64,000 nt of DNA from Flavobacterium pisciphilum (GTDB lineage: Bacteria; Bacteroidota; Bacteroidia; Flavobacteriales; Flavobacteriaceae): assembly GCF_020905345.1 (NCBI RefSeq), contig NZ_JAJJMO010000001.1, positions 3,410,001 through 3,474,000 on the forward strand. The letters run 5' to 3'. The notes under the pieces are model-generated. The model saw nothing but the letters and a program-made list of their open reading frames with translations, did no database searches and was not told the DNA's origin. The translations under genes and the position numbers were made by a program. Positions 35,542 through 44,177 of the stretch are shown piece after piece (the stretch's first letter is position 1; each line of letters opens with the position of its first letter).

Positions 35542-35579
35542 GTCTTTCATTTTTTCAATAACAATAAAAAAGTAAGCTT

Positions 35580-37994
35580 ATGTATGTAATAAAGAGAGAT
35601 GGACGTAAAGAGCCAGTAATGTTTGATAAGATTACAGACAGAATCAAAAAATTGTGTTACGGCTTAAATGAACTTGTAGATCCTGTTAAGGTAGCCATGC
35701 GTGTTATTGAGGGATTGTATGATGGAGTTTCGACTTCAGAACTAGATAATCTTGCTGCCGAAACTGCGGCTTCTATGACAATTGCGCACCCCGATTATGC
35801 ACAATTAGCTGCTCGTATCGCTGTTTCTAATTTACATTCTAATACGACAAAATCTTTCTCTGAGACAATGTCAGATATGTATAATTATGTTAATCCAAGA
35901 ACAGGCAAAGAGGCACCTTTGTTAGCAGATGATGTTTACGAAGTAATTAAGAAAAACTCACAGGTTCTGGATTCAACAATTATTTATAACCGTGATTTTA
36001 ATTACGATTATTTTGGATTTAAAACTTTAGAACGCTCTTATTTATTAAAAATAAATGGGAAAATTGTTGAGAGACCACAACATATGTTGATGCGCGTTTC
36101 TATAGGAATTCATAAAGACGATATTGAGTCTGCGATTGAAACGTATGAATTAATGTCTAAAAAATTCTTTACTCACGCTACACCAACATTGTTTAATTCT
36201 GGAACACCAAAACCACAAATGTCATCTTGTTTCTTATTAACAATGAAAGATGATAGTATTGATGGAATTTACGATACGCTAAAACAAACAGCTAAAATTT
36301 CACAATCTGCAGGAGGTATTGGTTTAGCAATACACAATGTTAGAGCAACTGGATCTTATATCAGTGGAACTAATGGAACTTCTAACGGAATTGTTCCAAT
36401 GCTTCGTGTGTATGACATGACAGCTCGTTATGTAGATCAAGGAGGAGGAAAACGTAAAGGAAGTTTTGCTATGTACATTGAGCCTTGGCATGCTGATATT
36501 TTTGATTTCCTAGATTTGAGAAAAAACCACGGTAAGGAAGAAATGAGAACACGTGATTTATTTCTTGGAATGTGGATTCCAGATTTATTCATGAAGAGAG
36601 TTCAAGAAGATACAACTTGGACATTAATGTGTCCAAATGAGTGTCCAGGATTGTCAGATGTACACAGCGAAGAGTTTGACGCTTTGTATTTAAGCTATGA
36701 AGCAGCTGGAAAAGGAAGAAAAACAATTAAAGCAAGAGAAATTTGGGAAAAAATCCTTGAATCTCAAGTAGAAACTGGACTTCCATACATGTTGTATAAA
36801 GATGCAGCAAACCGTAAATCAAATCAAAAGAATTTAGGAACAATCCGTTCATCAAATTTATGTACTGAAATTATTGAGTACACATCTCCAGATGAAGTTG
36901 CGGTTTGTAACTTGGCTTCGATTTCATTACCAATGTTTGTTGAGAATGGACAATTTAATCACCAAAAATTATTTGATGTTACTAAACGTGTAACATTCAA
37001 CTTAAATAAAGTAATTGATAGAAATTACTATCCAGTAAAAGAAGCAGAAAATTCTAATGTTCGTCATAGACCAATTGGTTTAGGAGTTCAAGGGCTTGCT
37101 GATGCTTTTATCATGTTAAGAATGCCTTTTACAAGCGATGATGCAAAACAATTAAATCAAGAGATTTTTGAAACTTTATACTTTGCTGCTGTAACTGCAT
37201 CTATGGAATTGGCAAAAGTTGAAGGTCCATATTCTACATTTGAAGGATCTCCGATGTCAAAAGGAGAATTCCAATACAATATGTGGGGAATGAAAGACGA
37301 AGAATTGTCAGGACGTTGGGACTGGGCTTCATTGCGTAATGAAGTTGTAGAGCACGGTGTTCGTAACTCTTTATTAGTTGCACCAATGCCTACAGCATCT
37401 ACTTCTCAGATTTTAGGGAACAACGAAGCTTTTGAACCATATACATCAAATATCTATACAAGAAGAACCCTTTCGGGAGAATTCATCGTGGTAAACAAAC
37501 ATTTACTTCATGATTTAGTAGAAAGAGGATTGTGGAACGAAACGTTGAAGCAAGAAATTATGCGTCATAACGGATCAGTTCAAAATATTGATGGAATTCC
37601 AGTTGATCTTAAAGAATTGTATAAAACAGTTTGGGAAATGTCAATGAAAGACATTTTAGATATGTCGCGTCAAAGAGGTTATTTTATTGACCAATCGCAA
37701 TCATTAAACTTGTTTATGCAAGATGCAAACTATTCTAAACTTACATCAATGCATTTTTATGCATGGCAATCAGGTTTAAAAACAGGAATGTATTACTTGA
37801 GAACAAAATCGGCTGTAGATGCAATTAAATTTACATTAAACAACGATAAAAAAGAAGAAATTGCACCAGTAGCTAAAGCACCGGTTGCAGTTTTAACTCC
37901 AGAAGTAGAGCCAATCAACGTAGAGGATTATAAAGCAATGCTATTAAAAGCACAAGCAGCAGGTCCAGATGATTGCGAAATGTGTGGATCTTAA
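35580..37994 (+). CDS. nrdA: Ribonucleoside-diphosphate reductase, alpha subunit
   Basis: The catalytic subunit that reduces ribonucleotides to deoxyribonucleotides. 804 residues. The N-terminal ATP cone (1-90, starting [18 protein letters not shown]) is the allosteric activity site. Catalytic-domain motifs include [29 protein letters not shown] (active-site Cys) and [19 protein letters not shown]. The C-terminus ends DDCEMCGS with the Cys pair that shuttles electrons. Partner nrdB lies upstream. Confidence 0.95.
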   Translation: MYVIKRDGRKEPVMFDKITDRIKKLCYGLNELVDPVKVAMRVIEGLYDGVSTSELDNLAAETAASMTIAHPDYAQLAARIAVSNLHSNTTKSFSETMSDMYNYVNPRTGKEAPLLADDVYEVIKKNSQVLDSTIIYNRDFNYDYFGFKTLERSYLLKINGKIVERPQHMLMRVSIGIHKDDIESAIETYELMSKKFFTHATPTLFNSGTPKPQMSSCFLLTMKDDSIDGIYDTLKQTAKISQSAGGIGLAIHNVRATGSYISGTNGTSNGIVPMLRVYDMTARYVDQGGGKRKGSFAMYIEPWHADIFDFLDLRKNHGKEEMRTRDLFLGMWIPDLFMKRVQEDTTWTLMCPNECPGLSDVHSEEFDALYLSYEAAGKGRKTIKAREIWEKILESQVETGLPYMLYKDAANRKSNQKNLGTIRSSNLCTEIIEYTSPDEVAVCNLASISLPMFVENGQFNHQKLFDVTKRVTFNLNKVIDRNYYPVKEAENSNVRHRPIGLGVQGLADAFIMLRMPFTSDDAKQLNQEIFETLYFAAVTASMELAKVEGPYSTFEGSPMSKGEFQYNMWGMKDEELSGRWDWASLRNEVVEHGVRNSLLVAPMPTASTSQILGNNEAFEPYTSNIYTRRTLSGEFIVVNKHLLHDLVERGLWNETLKQEIMRHNGSVQNIDGIPVDLKELYKTVWEMSMKDILDMSRQRGYFIDQSQSLNLFMQDANYSKLTSMHFYAWQSGLKTGMYYLRTKSAVDAIKFTLNNDKKEEIAPVAKAPVAVLTPEVEPINVEDYKAMLLKAQAAGPDDCEMCGS

Positions 37995-38298
37995 AAAACA
38001 TTTAGCGAGTTCGAGTATATTAGTTAACGACAGAAACGCTCGCTTTTGAATAAAGTATTCTGTCTTGGATTAAATTTAGCTGGGGTAATCTTGGCGACCT
38101 AAAACTAAATGGCTTATGTATATTAAGTTCAAGAAGTTTGAAGTTAAAATATCGATAATTGACATTGCAATTTTATATGTTCTATTATCTTAAATTATTT
38201 TAAAGACTGATGTTTAACATCAGTCTTTTTTATTTAGTTTAGTTGCAAATGAAGCTTATAATTAGAAAAAATTTCAACGATATAAAAAATAGTTTGCA
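37995..38298. other. Intergenic region after nrdA with two hairpins
   Basis: It holds a weak hairpin AGCGAG / CTCGCT with a 29-nt loop and four T (38004-38048), and further on a strong terminator (listed separately). No coding potential was seen. Confidence 0.5.
38202..38231 (+). terminator. Intrinsic terminator downstream of nrdA
   Basis: An 11-bp stem, AAAGACTGATG and CATCAGTCTTT, with loop TTTAA and a T run. It lies about 210 nt after the nrdA stop. Confidence 0.75.
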
Positions 38299-38679
38299 AT
38301 GAAGAAAATTGTATTTATTCTCCTTCTTAAGATGAGTATTGTTTCTGCTCAGAAAAAAGATATTATTTATAGAATGTCTTATGATTCTTATCCTACGGTT
38401 GGCTATTCTTATGAAGTTGGTGTGTTAAGATTGCACGAAGATTATAGTTACAGTCTTTTATGGCAAAAATACAATTCACGGAAAATGGCAAGAAAAAGCA
38501 TTTTAAATAGTTCTAATAAAGAAATTGGTATGTGGAAAACGTCAGGTGATACTTTAGAACTTCATGATAACAATGATAAAAAATCTAGAAAGTTCATTGT
38601 AATTGGTGATAAGAAAATGGTTTTCTTAATTGAAGGAACTGAAAGATCAGATAAATATTGGAGAAAAATAAAATACTGA
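38299..38679 (+). CDS. Small secreted protein, function unknown
   Basis: 126 residues with a signal peptide (MKKIVFILLLKMSIVSAQ). The mature part is a short beta-rich domain with the pattern GVLRLHEDYSYSLLW ... GMWKTSGDTLEL, similar to lipocalin-like or META-like small barrels that test for a response to glucose or stress in other species only by name. I do not assign a family. It is isolated, with a repeat element downstream. Confidence 0.6.
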   Translation: MKKIVFILLLKMSIVSAQKKDIIYRMSYDSYPTVGYSYEVGVLRLHEDYSYSLLWQKYNSRKMARKSILNSSNKEIGMWKTSGDTLELHDNNDKKSRKFIVIGDKKMVFLIEGTERSDKYWRKIKY

Positions 38680-38713
38680 AGAATCTCTGTGATTAAATTC
38701 CGTAAAGGTTGAT

Positions 38714-38769
38714 GATTTTGATTGTCGAGTTTCTAGTGTGATTTCTCTGCTTCGCTCGAAATGACAAAC
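38714..38769 (+). repeat. Dispersed intergenic repeat, copy 1
   Basis: It starts GATTTTGAT and ends CTCGAAATGACAAAC. The copy at 41528-41583 has the same order of blocks (TCGAG, TTCTAGT, ATTTCT, TCGAAATG, CAAAC) with small indels. The two flank the DUF1800/DUF1501 pair. From memory, sequences like TTCGCTCGAAATGACA are common between genes of Bacteroidota. Confidence 0.65.
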
Positions 38770-38949
38770 AAGCTGAATGTTATTTTCCTTTCTGTAAATA
38801 ACAATATTTTAAAACCAATTCTCGTTTAAACTATTCTGTACGATTCACTATGGAAAACTTAGAGCCTTTGCAACTAAGAATCTTAGAATCTTGCCTAATT
38901 AAACCTTTTAAAAAAACAAAAGTCTTATTTCAATATAATTCCAGTTGTT

Positions 38950-40347
38950 ATGAAAAAAAGCAATCTTTGGTCGTTACGATTAGGTTTCTCAGGGAAAGAA
39001 GCTAGTGAAATCGAAAAGTTAGGATTAGAAAAATTCCTAAAGAAATCGTATAGCTTAAAGGTTGATAAGCAGCTTCCAGCTTTTTTAGATGATGATCCTA
39101 AAACACTCCTAGAGCTTAAGGAACTAAAACAATCTATAAAAAACGCAGATACAGAAGCTAAAAAGAAAATCCTAAAAAAAGAGATTTATTCAGCAATTGA
39201 ACTGCGAAGATGGTGGATTGATAAAATGCGGAATGATGAATTTCCGTTGCTGGAGAATATGGTTTGTTTTTGGCACAATCATTTTGTTGCAACCTCACAA
39301 AAAGTAAAAGTCAACTACTGGATTTATCAGCACAACATGATTTTGCGTGAAAATGCTTTTGGTAATTTCAAAGACCTGATCAAGAAAATAATAAAGTCGA
39401 ATGCAATTGTCAAATACTTAGATAATGTCGACAATAAGAAAGATAAAATTAACGAAAACCTAAGTCGGGAATTACTGGAGTTATTTACAATAGGAATAGG
39501 GAATTATTCTGAGAGTGACATTAAAAACGGTGCGCGAGCTTTGGCAGGATTGAATTACGGTGATGATAACGCTGTTTATAGAAAATTTGCTGAAGACAAT
39601 ACTGATAAAACTTATTTTGGTAAAACGGGAAATTGGAAAGCCGATGATTTAGTTGATATTATTTTTGAGCAAAAAAACATTCCCTACTTAATAACCCGAA
39701 AAATTCTGAAATGGTTTGTTTATGATAATCCATCAGAAGAATTGGTGACTTATTATGGCGATTATTTTCGAAAGAAGAACTTTGAAATAGAACCTCTGCT
39801 TACTAAAATTTTTATAGAAGAATACGCTAAAGATAATGTGGGAACAAAGATTAAAAACCCTTTAGTATATCTGCTTCAGCTTATTGATGAACTAGAAATT
39901 GAAGATTTTGATAATGCATTAATTGCTTATTTTCTGAGGCAGCAAGGAATGGATCTGTATAATCAAGTAAATGTAAAAGGATGGGATGGCGGAAACTCAT
40001 GGTTGACCTCACAGATATACTTGCAACGAAATAATACGTCAGATTTGCTTTGTAATGGTCGGAATATTTCAAGAAAAGTTTTGGACACAATGGGAGATGA
40101 AGCAGGGAAGCCAAAACTAGAACTCGATAAAATTGATGTAAAGATTGATTTTGATTCTAATGGAAGTAATAAAACAATCATTACTGAATTGTCAAATAGA
40201 TTGTTATTTACTGTAACAGAATCATCACAGAAGGATATGGAAAATTTACTGAAATATGATTTTGATCCGAAAGACTCCCATGCCAATTTTGCTGTGATTC
40301 GATTGTTTAATTACATCTCAAAATTGCCAGAATACCAATTAATCTAG
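38950..40347 (+). CDS. DUF1800 family protein
   Basis: 465 residues. Features of the family are visible: RRWWIDKMRNDEFPLLENMVCFWHNHFVAT near residue 85, NENLSRELLELFTIGIGNYSESDIKNGARALAGL near 170 and VKGWDGGNSWLTS near 340. DUF1800 proteins occur next to DUF1501 proteins across Bacteroidota, Planctomycetes and Proteobacteria; their biochemical role is unknown. No N-terminal signal peptide is seen here. The stop is 12 nt before the DUF1501 gene. Confidence 0.88.
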   Translation: MKKSNLWSLRLGFSGKEASEIEKLGLEKFLKKSYSLKVDKQLPAFLDDDPKTLLELKELKQSIKNADTEAKKKILKKEIYSAIELRRWWIDKMRNDEFPLLENMVCFWHNHFVATSQKVKVNYWIYQHNMILRENAFGNFKDLIKKIIKSNAIVKYLDNVDNKKDKINENLSRELLELFTIGIGNYSESDIKNGARALAGLNYGDDNAVYRKFAEDNTDKTYFGKTGNWKADDLVDIIFEQKNIPYLITRKILKWFVYDNPSEELVTYYGDYFRKKNFEIEPLLTKIFIEEYAKDNVGTKIKNPLVYLLQLIDELEIEDFDNALIAYFLRQQGMDLYNQVNVKGWDGGNSWLTSQIYLQRNNTSDLLCNGRNISRKVLDTMGDEAGKPKLELDKIDVKIDFDSNGSNKTIITELSNRLLFTVTESSQKDMENLLKYDFDPKDSHANFAVIRLFNYISKLPEYQLI

Positions 40348-40359
40348 AAGTCTAAAGCT

Positions 40360-41529
40360 ATGAACAGAAGGAATTTTATATCGATAACAGGGACATTTAC
40401 TGGTGGAATGCTTTTACTTCCTGATTTTTTGCATGCCTATGGTACGCAAAGTAATTTGATGATTGGAGAACAATGCGTTGTATTTGTTCAGCTTAATGGA
40501 GGGAATGACGGATTGAATACTTTTATTCCATATGAGAATCCATTGTATTATGATTATAGGACTAAAATTGCTTTGAATAAAGATGTAGTCGTGAGTAAAA
40601 ATAAAGGGATGGCATTTCATCCATCGTTAAAAGATTTTGCTCAAATGCAACAGAATGGCGATTTAACAGTAATTCAGAATGTAGGTTATCCAGAGCCAGT
40701 TCGCTCTCATTTTCGTTCTCAAGAAATTTGGCAAACGGCTACAGATTCTAATAAATACATAAACGAAGGTTGGCTTGGGCGCTATTTAGACTTGCAATGT
40801 AAAGAGCATAATCCAACAGCAGGGATAAATTTAGACTCTATTGATAATTTGGCTTTAAAAGGAATTGAACCTAATTCGATAACAGTAAAAGATCCCAATC
40901 GATTTAAAGTGAAATCAGACAAGGAAGAGAATGTAATATTGTCTAATAATCCTCAATTGGATTTTGTTCGTAAAATTGCTAATTCAGTTACAGAGGGTTC
41001 CGATGAAATTCAGAAAGCATTGGTTAGATCAAAAAACGAAATTAGTTATCCAAAAACTGGATTATCTAAAAACCTAGAGTGGATTGCAAGATTGATAAAA
41101 GGAAATTTAAATTCTAAAGTGTATTATACTTCTCTTGGAGGTTTTGACACGCATGATAATCAGTTGGCAATTCACGAACGAAAATTAACAGAATTAAACG
41201 ATGCTATTTTTAGTTTTTATCAGGATTTGAAACAAGCTAAAATGCTTCAAAATGTTACTGTTGTTGTTTTCTCAGAATTTGGAAGAAGAGTAAAAGACAA
41301 TGGAAATGGTACGGATCATGGAACTGCGGCACCAATGTTTATTATTGGGGGAAGTAATAAAGGTACTATTTTAGGAAAGAATCCAGATTTGTCTAATCTT
41401 GATAATGGCGATTTAAAATATGAAATTGATTTCAGAAGTGTTTATGCATCCTTATTACAGCAAAAAATGGATTTCGATTATTCTAAAATAGGAATAAATA
41501 ATAAACCAGTTGCAGGATTGTTTTCTTGA
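40360..41529 (+). CDS. DUF1501 family protein with twin-arginine-like signal
   Basis: 389 residues. The N-terminus MNRRNFISITGTFTGGMLLL is a twin-arginine-type signal, so the folded protein would be exported by Tat. Family motifs include VFVQLNGGNDGLNTFIPY, SHFRSQEIWQTAT, LGGFDTHDNQ and VFSEFGRRVKDNGNGTDHGTAAPMF. The fold belongs to the alkaline-phosphatase/sulfatase-like group by motif order (NGGNDG, FDTH, DHG). It forms a two-gene operon with the DUF1800 gene. Confidence 0.88.
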   Translation: MNRRNFISITGTFTGGMLLLPDFLHAYGTQSNLMIGEQCVVFVQLNGGNDGLNTFIPYENPLYYDYRTKIALNKDVVVSKNKGMAFHPSLKDFAQMQQNGDLTVIQNVGYPEPVRSHFRSQEIWQTATDSNKYINEGWLGRYLDLQCKEHNPTAGINLDSIDNLALKGIEPNSITVKDPNRFKVKSDKEENVILSNNPQLDFVRKIANSVTEGSDEIQKALVRSKNEISYPKTGLSKNLEWIARLIKGNLNSKVYYTSLGGFDTHDNQLAIHERKLTELNDAIFSFYQDLKQAKMLQNVTVVVFSEFGRRVKDNGNGTDHGTAAPMFIIGGSNKGTILGKNPDLSNLDNGDLKYEIDFRSVYASLLQQKMDFDYSKIGINNKPVAGLFS

Positions 41530-41583
41530 TTTTGATGTTTATCGAGCTTCTAGTATCATTTCTTCTTCTTCGAAATGGCAAAC
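41528..41583 (+). repeat. Dispersed intergenic repeat, copy 2
   Basis: The partner of 38714-38769. It starts at the last bases of the DUF1501 stop codon (GATTTTGAT) and ends TTCGAAATGGCAAAC. It is followed by another low-complexity stretch (CTTTGAGTCTC, GACTCAGAATCTCAGC) that also has a faint counterpart after copy 1. Confidence 0.6.
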
Positions 41584-41775
41584 TAAGGATGCAGATTTTT
41601 AAAGAATGACTGAAAAATAGAAAATCTTTGAGTCTCATCGACTCAGAATCTCAGCAACTTATGAAAAAACCAATTAGCTATATCTCATTTTTGGCTTTAT
41701 TTTTTTAGATATCATACAAAAAAAATCAAATTTGTTAAGAAATCCCTTTTTGTTTCATAAAATTTCTTTTTTTTT

Positions 41776-41805
41776 TTGGTGCAGTAAAAATAATGTATAC
41801 ATTCG
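41776..41805 (+). promoter_or_regulatory. Promoter of the Phe/Tyr leader and operon
   Basis: TTG at 41776-41778, a 19-bp spacer, then TACATTCG at 41798-41805: the Bacteroidota TTG / TAnnTTTG pair with one mismatch. Transcription would start about 25 nt before the leader peptide ATG. Confidence 0.6.
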
Positions 41806-41835
41806 CAAAGAATTTATTGAAAAACACAAACAGAA

Positions 41836-41916
41836 ATGTCACATAACCGTTTTTATTTTAGCAACACTTATTATTTCTTCTTTAGTAGAAGTAAGGATTG
41901 TGCTATGGTTATTTGA
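41836..41916 (+). CDS. Phe/Tyr-rich leader peptide of a transcription attenuator
   Basis: A 26-codon frame, ATG to TGA, preceded by the A-rich CACAAACAGAA. The peptide begins MSHNR and has FYF at residues 6-8 and YYFFF at 12-16: 8 aromatic residues (5 Phe, 3 Tyr) and no Trp. It lies between a good promoter and a terminator that ends just before pheA. Its codons after the aromatic run contain the antiterminator segment. This matches leader peptides of Phe operons in proteobacteria (PheL type); the amino acids encoded fit the products of the genes downstream. A 74-codon frame overlaps in another register and was rejected. Confidence 0.85.
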   Translation: MSHNRFYFSNTYYFFFSRSKDCAMVI

Positions 41917-41954
41917 GAAAATTTTAAAGACAAATAAAACTAATATACAATCCT
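41894..41954 (+). promoter_or_regulatory. Antiterminator pairing of the attenuator
   Basis: AGGATTGT (41894-41901, inside the leader frame, about 10 nt after the FFF codons) is perfectly complementary to ACAATCCT (41947-41954), which includes the 5' arm of the terminator. When the ribosome stalls on aromatic codons the two can pair and block the terminator; when it reaches the stop codon it covers the first segment and the terminator forms. Confidence 0.7.
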
Positions 41955-41977
41955 GATATCTATCAGGATTTTTTTTT
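41949..41977 (+). terminator. Attenuator terminator upstream of pheA
   Basis: A perfect 10-bp inverted repeat, AATCCTGATA and TATCAGGATT, separated by TC, then nine T in total. Only 6 nt separate the T run from the pheA ATG. Confidence 0.85.
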
Positions 41978-41983
41978 GAGTAT

Positions 41984-42811
41984 ATGACAACAAAAATTGC
42001 AATACAAGGTATTAAAGGCTCATTTCATCATCAGGTAGTGAATGAGTATTTCTCTGGGAACGTGGATATTGACGAATGTTTATCATTTGAAGAATTAATT
42101 GATAGTGTTCTTTCTGGAAAATCGGATCAGGCTGTAATGGCTATCGAAAATTCAATTGCAGGGCCAATTATCCCTAATTATGCTTTGATAGATAAGAATA
42201 ATTTACACATAATTGGAGAGCATTATTTAAGTATTCATCAGAATTTAATGGCACTAAAAGGTCAGAAAATGGAGGATATTACAGAGGTTCATTCGCATCC
42301 AATGGCATTGTTACAATGTATGGATTTCTTGAAAAAGTATCCAAATGTTAAATTGGTAGAAGATAAAGATACTGCTGAAACTGCTAGAAGAATTCAGGAA
42401 AAACAATTGACTGGGATTGCAGCAATTGCAAGTAAAACGGCTTCGGTTATGTATGATTTGGAAATTCTGGCGCCAGAAATTCAGACGATTAAAAATAACA
42501 TGACTCGTTTTGTGATTATCAAGAAAGAGAACTCTTTTTTGCCAGTTAAAGAAATAAACAGAGCGTCGATTAAATTCGAATTAAATCATAAACGAGGAAG
42601 TTTAGCAGCAGTTTTGAACGTAATGAGCGATTGTAAATTGAATTTAACAAAAATTCAATCGTTGCCAAAAATAGAGACACCTTGGAAATATTCGTTTTTC
42701 GTAGATGTAACTTTTGAAGATTATGAAGATTATGCAAAGGCTAAATCACTAATAGAAATTATGGCTGAATACTTTAAAGTCTTAGGTGAATATAAAAACA
42801 CAAAACCTTAA
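41984..42811 (+). CDS. pheA: Prephenate dehydratase
   Basis: Converts prephenate to phenylpyruvate, the committed step to phenylalanine. It has 275 residues. The catalytic domain (1-180) has VMAIENSIAG near 51 and the NMTRF motif (T174, R175). An ACT domain (about 195-270) for feedback control follows; the usual ESRP motif reads QSLP here, so phenylalanine inhibition may differ. There is no fused chorismate mutase domain (that function is in the last gene of the operon). It is the first structural gene after the attenuator. Confidence 0.92.
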   Translation: MTTKIAIQGIKGSFHHQVVNEYFSGNVDIDECLSFEELIDSVLSGKSDQAVMAIENSIAGPIIPNYALIDKNNLHIIGEHYLSIHQNLMALKGQKMEDITEVHSHPMALLQCMDFLKKYPNVKLVEDKDTAETARRIQEKQLTGIAAIASKTASVMYDLEILAPEIQTIKNNMTRFVIIKKENSFLPVKEINRASIKFELNHKRGSLAAVLNVMSDCKLNLTKIQSLPKIETPWKYSFFVDVTFEDYEDYAKAKSLIEIMAEYFKVLGEYKNTKP

Positions 42812-42908
42812 GAAAGTTTGAAGTTACTAGTAAAAGGACAACAGTTAAAAAGGATAGCATAAAGTTTAAGGCCTAAAGGCTAAAGCTGATAAAATATAAA
42901 ATAGAACC

Positions 42909-44054
42909 ATGATTACAACAGCAAAAAGATTAGATGTCGTAGAGGAATACTACTTTTCTTCAAAATTGAGAGAAGTAAGACAGCTACAATCAGAAGGCAA
43001 ACCAATTATCAATATGGGAATTGGAAGTCCAGATTTAAATCCTTCTAAAGCAGTTATCGAAGCAGTAGTTTCGGCAATGCAAGATGAGAATGCGCATCAA
43101 TATCAGAGTTATCAAGGATTGCCAGAATTGAGAAAAGGAATGGCCGATTTTTATCAGAATAATTATGGTGTTGTTCTAAATCCTATTAATGAGATTTTGC
43201 CATTGATGGGGTCAAAAGAAGGAATTATGCATATTTCATTGGCATTTTTAAATGAAGGTGACCATGTTTTAATTCCGAATCCAGGGTATCCAACGTATAC
43301 TTCAGTAACTAATTTGGTGGGAGCAGTTCCAGTTTATTATGATTTGAAAGAGAACACTAATTGGGAGCCAGATTTTGAGGCTTTAGAAAAATTAGACCTT
43401 TCGAAAGTAAAGATTATGTGGTTGGGTTATCCTCACATGCCTACGGGGGCAAGAGGAAGCTTAGAGTTATTTGAAAAATTGGTTGCTTTTGCAAAAAAAC
43501 ATAACATTTTATTAATTAATGATAATCCGTATAGTTTTGTTTTGAATGACAAACCAATGAGTTTGTTGCAGGTAGAGGGAGCAAAGGATGTAGCGTTAGA
43601 ACTTAATTCATTGAGTAAGACCTTTAATATGGCAGGATGGAGAGTTGGAATGATTTTAGGAAATGCTGCTACTATTGATGCTGTTCTGAAAGTGAAAAGT
43701 AATATGGATAGTGGTATGTTTTACGGAATCCAGAAAGGAGCGGTTGCAGCTTTAAATTGTGATAAATCATGGTTTGAAGATCAGAACAAAATTTACAGAC
43801 GCCGTAGAGAATTAACTGAGAAACTAGCAGAAAAATTGGGTTGTAAAGTTTATGCAGCAGGAGTTGGACTTTTTGTTTGGGCAAAATTACCAGAAGGAAT
43901 CGAATCATCAGAAAAGTTCATCGACGAAATATTATACGAGAAACATATTTTTATCACACCAGGAACAATATTCGGAAGCAATGGTGAAGGGTATATTAGA
44001 TTCTCATTGTGTGTGAAAGAAGAAAAAGTACAAGAAGCAATTGACCGATTTTAA
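42909..44054 (+). CDS. Class I/II PLP-dependent aminotransferase, probably aromatic
   Basis: 381 residues. The PLP lysine is K237 in LNSLSKTFNMAGWRVG. YQSYQGLPELRKGM, NPGYPTY and YPHMPTGA (the family's YPNNPTGA) surround the cofactor. In this operon it most likely transaminates phenylpyruvate and 4-hydroxyphenylpyruvate to Phe and Tyr; sequence alone would also allow an aspartate/alanine-type substrate. It is preceded by a 97-nt spacer and followed by a palindromic element. Confidence 0.87.
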   Translation: MITTAKRLDVVEEYYFSSKLREVRQLQSEGKPIINMGIGSPDLNPSKAVIEAVVSAMQDENAHQYQSYQGLPELRKGMADFYQNNYGVVLNPINEILPLMGSKEGIMHISLAFLNEGDHVLIPNPGYPTYTSVTNLVGAVPVYYDLKENTNWEPDFEALEKLDLSKVKIMWLGYPHMPTGARGSLELFEKLVAFAKKHNILLINDNPYSFVLNDKPMSLLQVEGAKDVALELNSLSKTFNMAGWRVGMILGNAATIDAVLKVKSNMDSGMFYGIQKGAVAALNCDKSWFEDQNKIYRRRRELTEKLAEKLGCKVYAAGVGLFVWAKLPEGIESSEKFIDEILYEKHIFITPGTIFGSNGEGYIRFSLCVKEEKVQEAIDRF

Positions 44055-44084
44055 ATCTAATAGTTGTTGCAAAACGAAAAAGTA

Positions 44085-44162
44085 TAGCCCTGATGGAAGC
44101 GACATCCTTTTTCTAGCTTCTTTAGCAAGAAAAAGATAGAGTTGGACAGCAGGATTAGCTTC
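44085..44162 (+). repeat. Imperfect palindromic intergenic element
   Basis: It begins TAGCCCTGATGGAAGC and ends CAGGATTAGCTTC. The centre folds into an 8-bp stem CTTTTTCT / AGAAAAAG, and the ends into CCTG / CAGG plus AGC / GCT. From memory, elements with this frame (AGCCCTGAT ... CAGGATTAGCT) recur between genes in Flavobacterium genomes. It fills the spacer inside the Phe/Tyr operon. Confidence 0.55.
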
Positions 44163-44177
44163 AAATAAAAATAAAAA

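Noticed and set aside
35300..35579. Cobalamin riboswitch in the nrdB-nrdA spacer
   Set aside because: No B12-box-like conserved core is visible, and the enzyme is the diiron class, not the B12-dependent class.
41732..41956. 74-codon frame overlapping the Phe leader region
   Set aside because: It starts with TTG upstream of the predicted promoter element, is in a different register from the leader peptide, and runs through the terminator arm. The short ATG frame with aromatic runs explains the region better.
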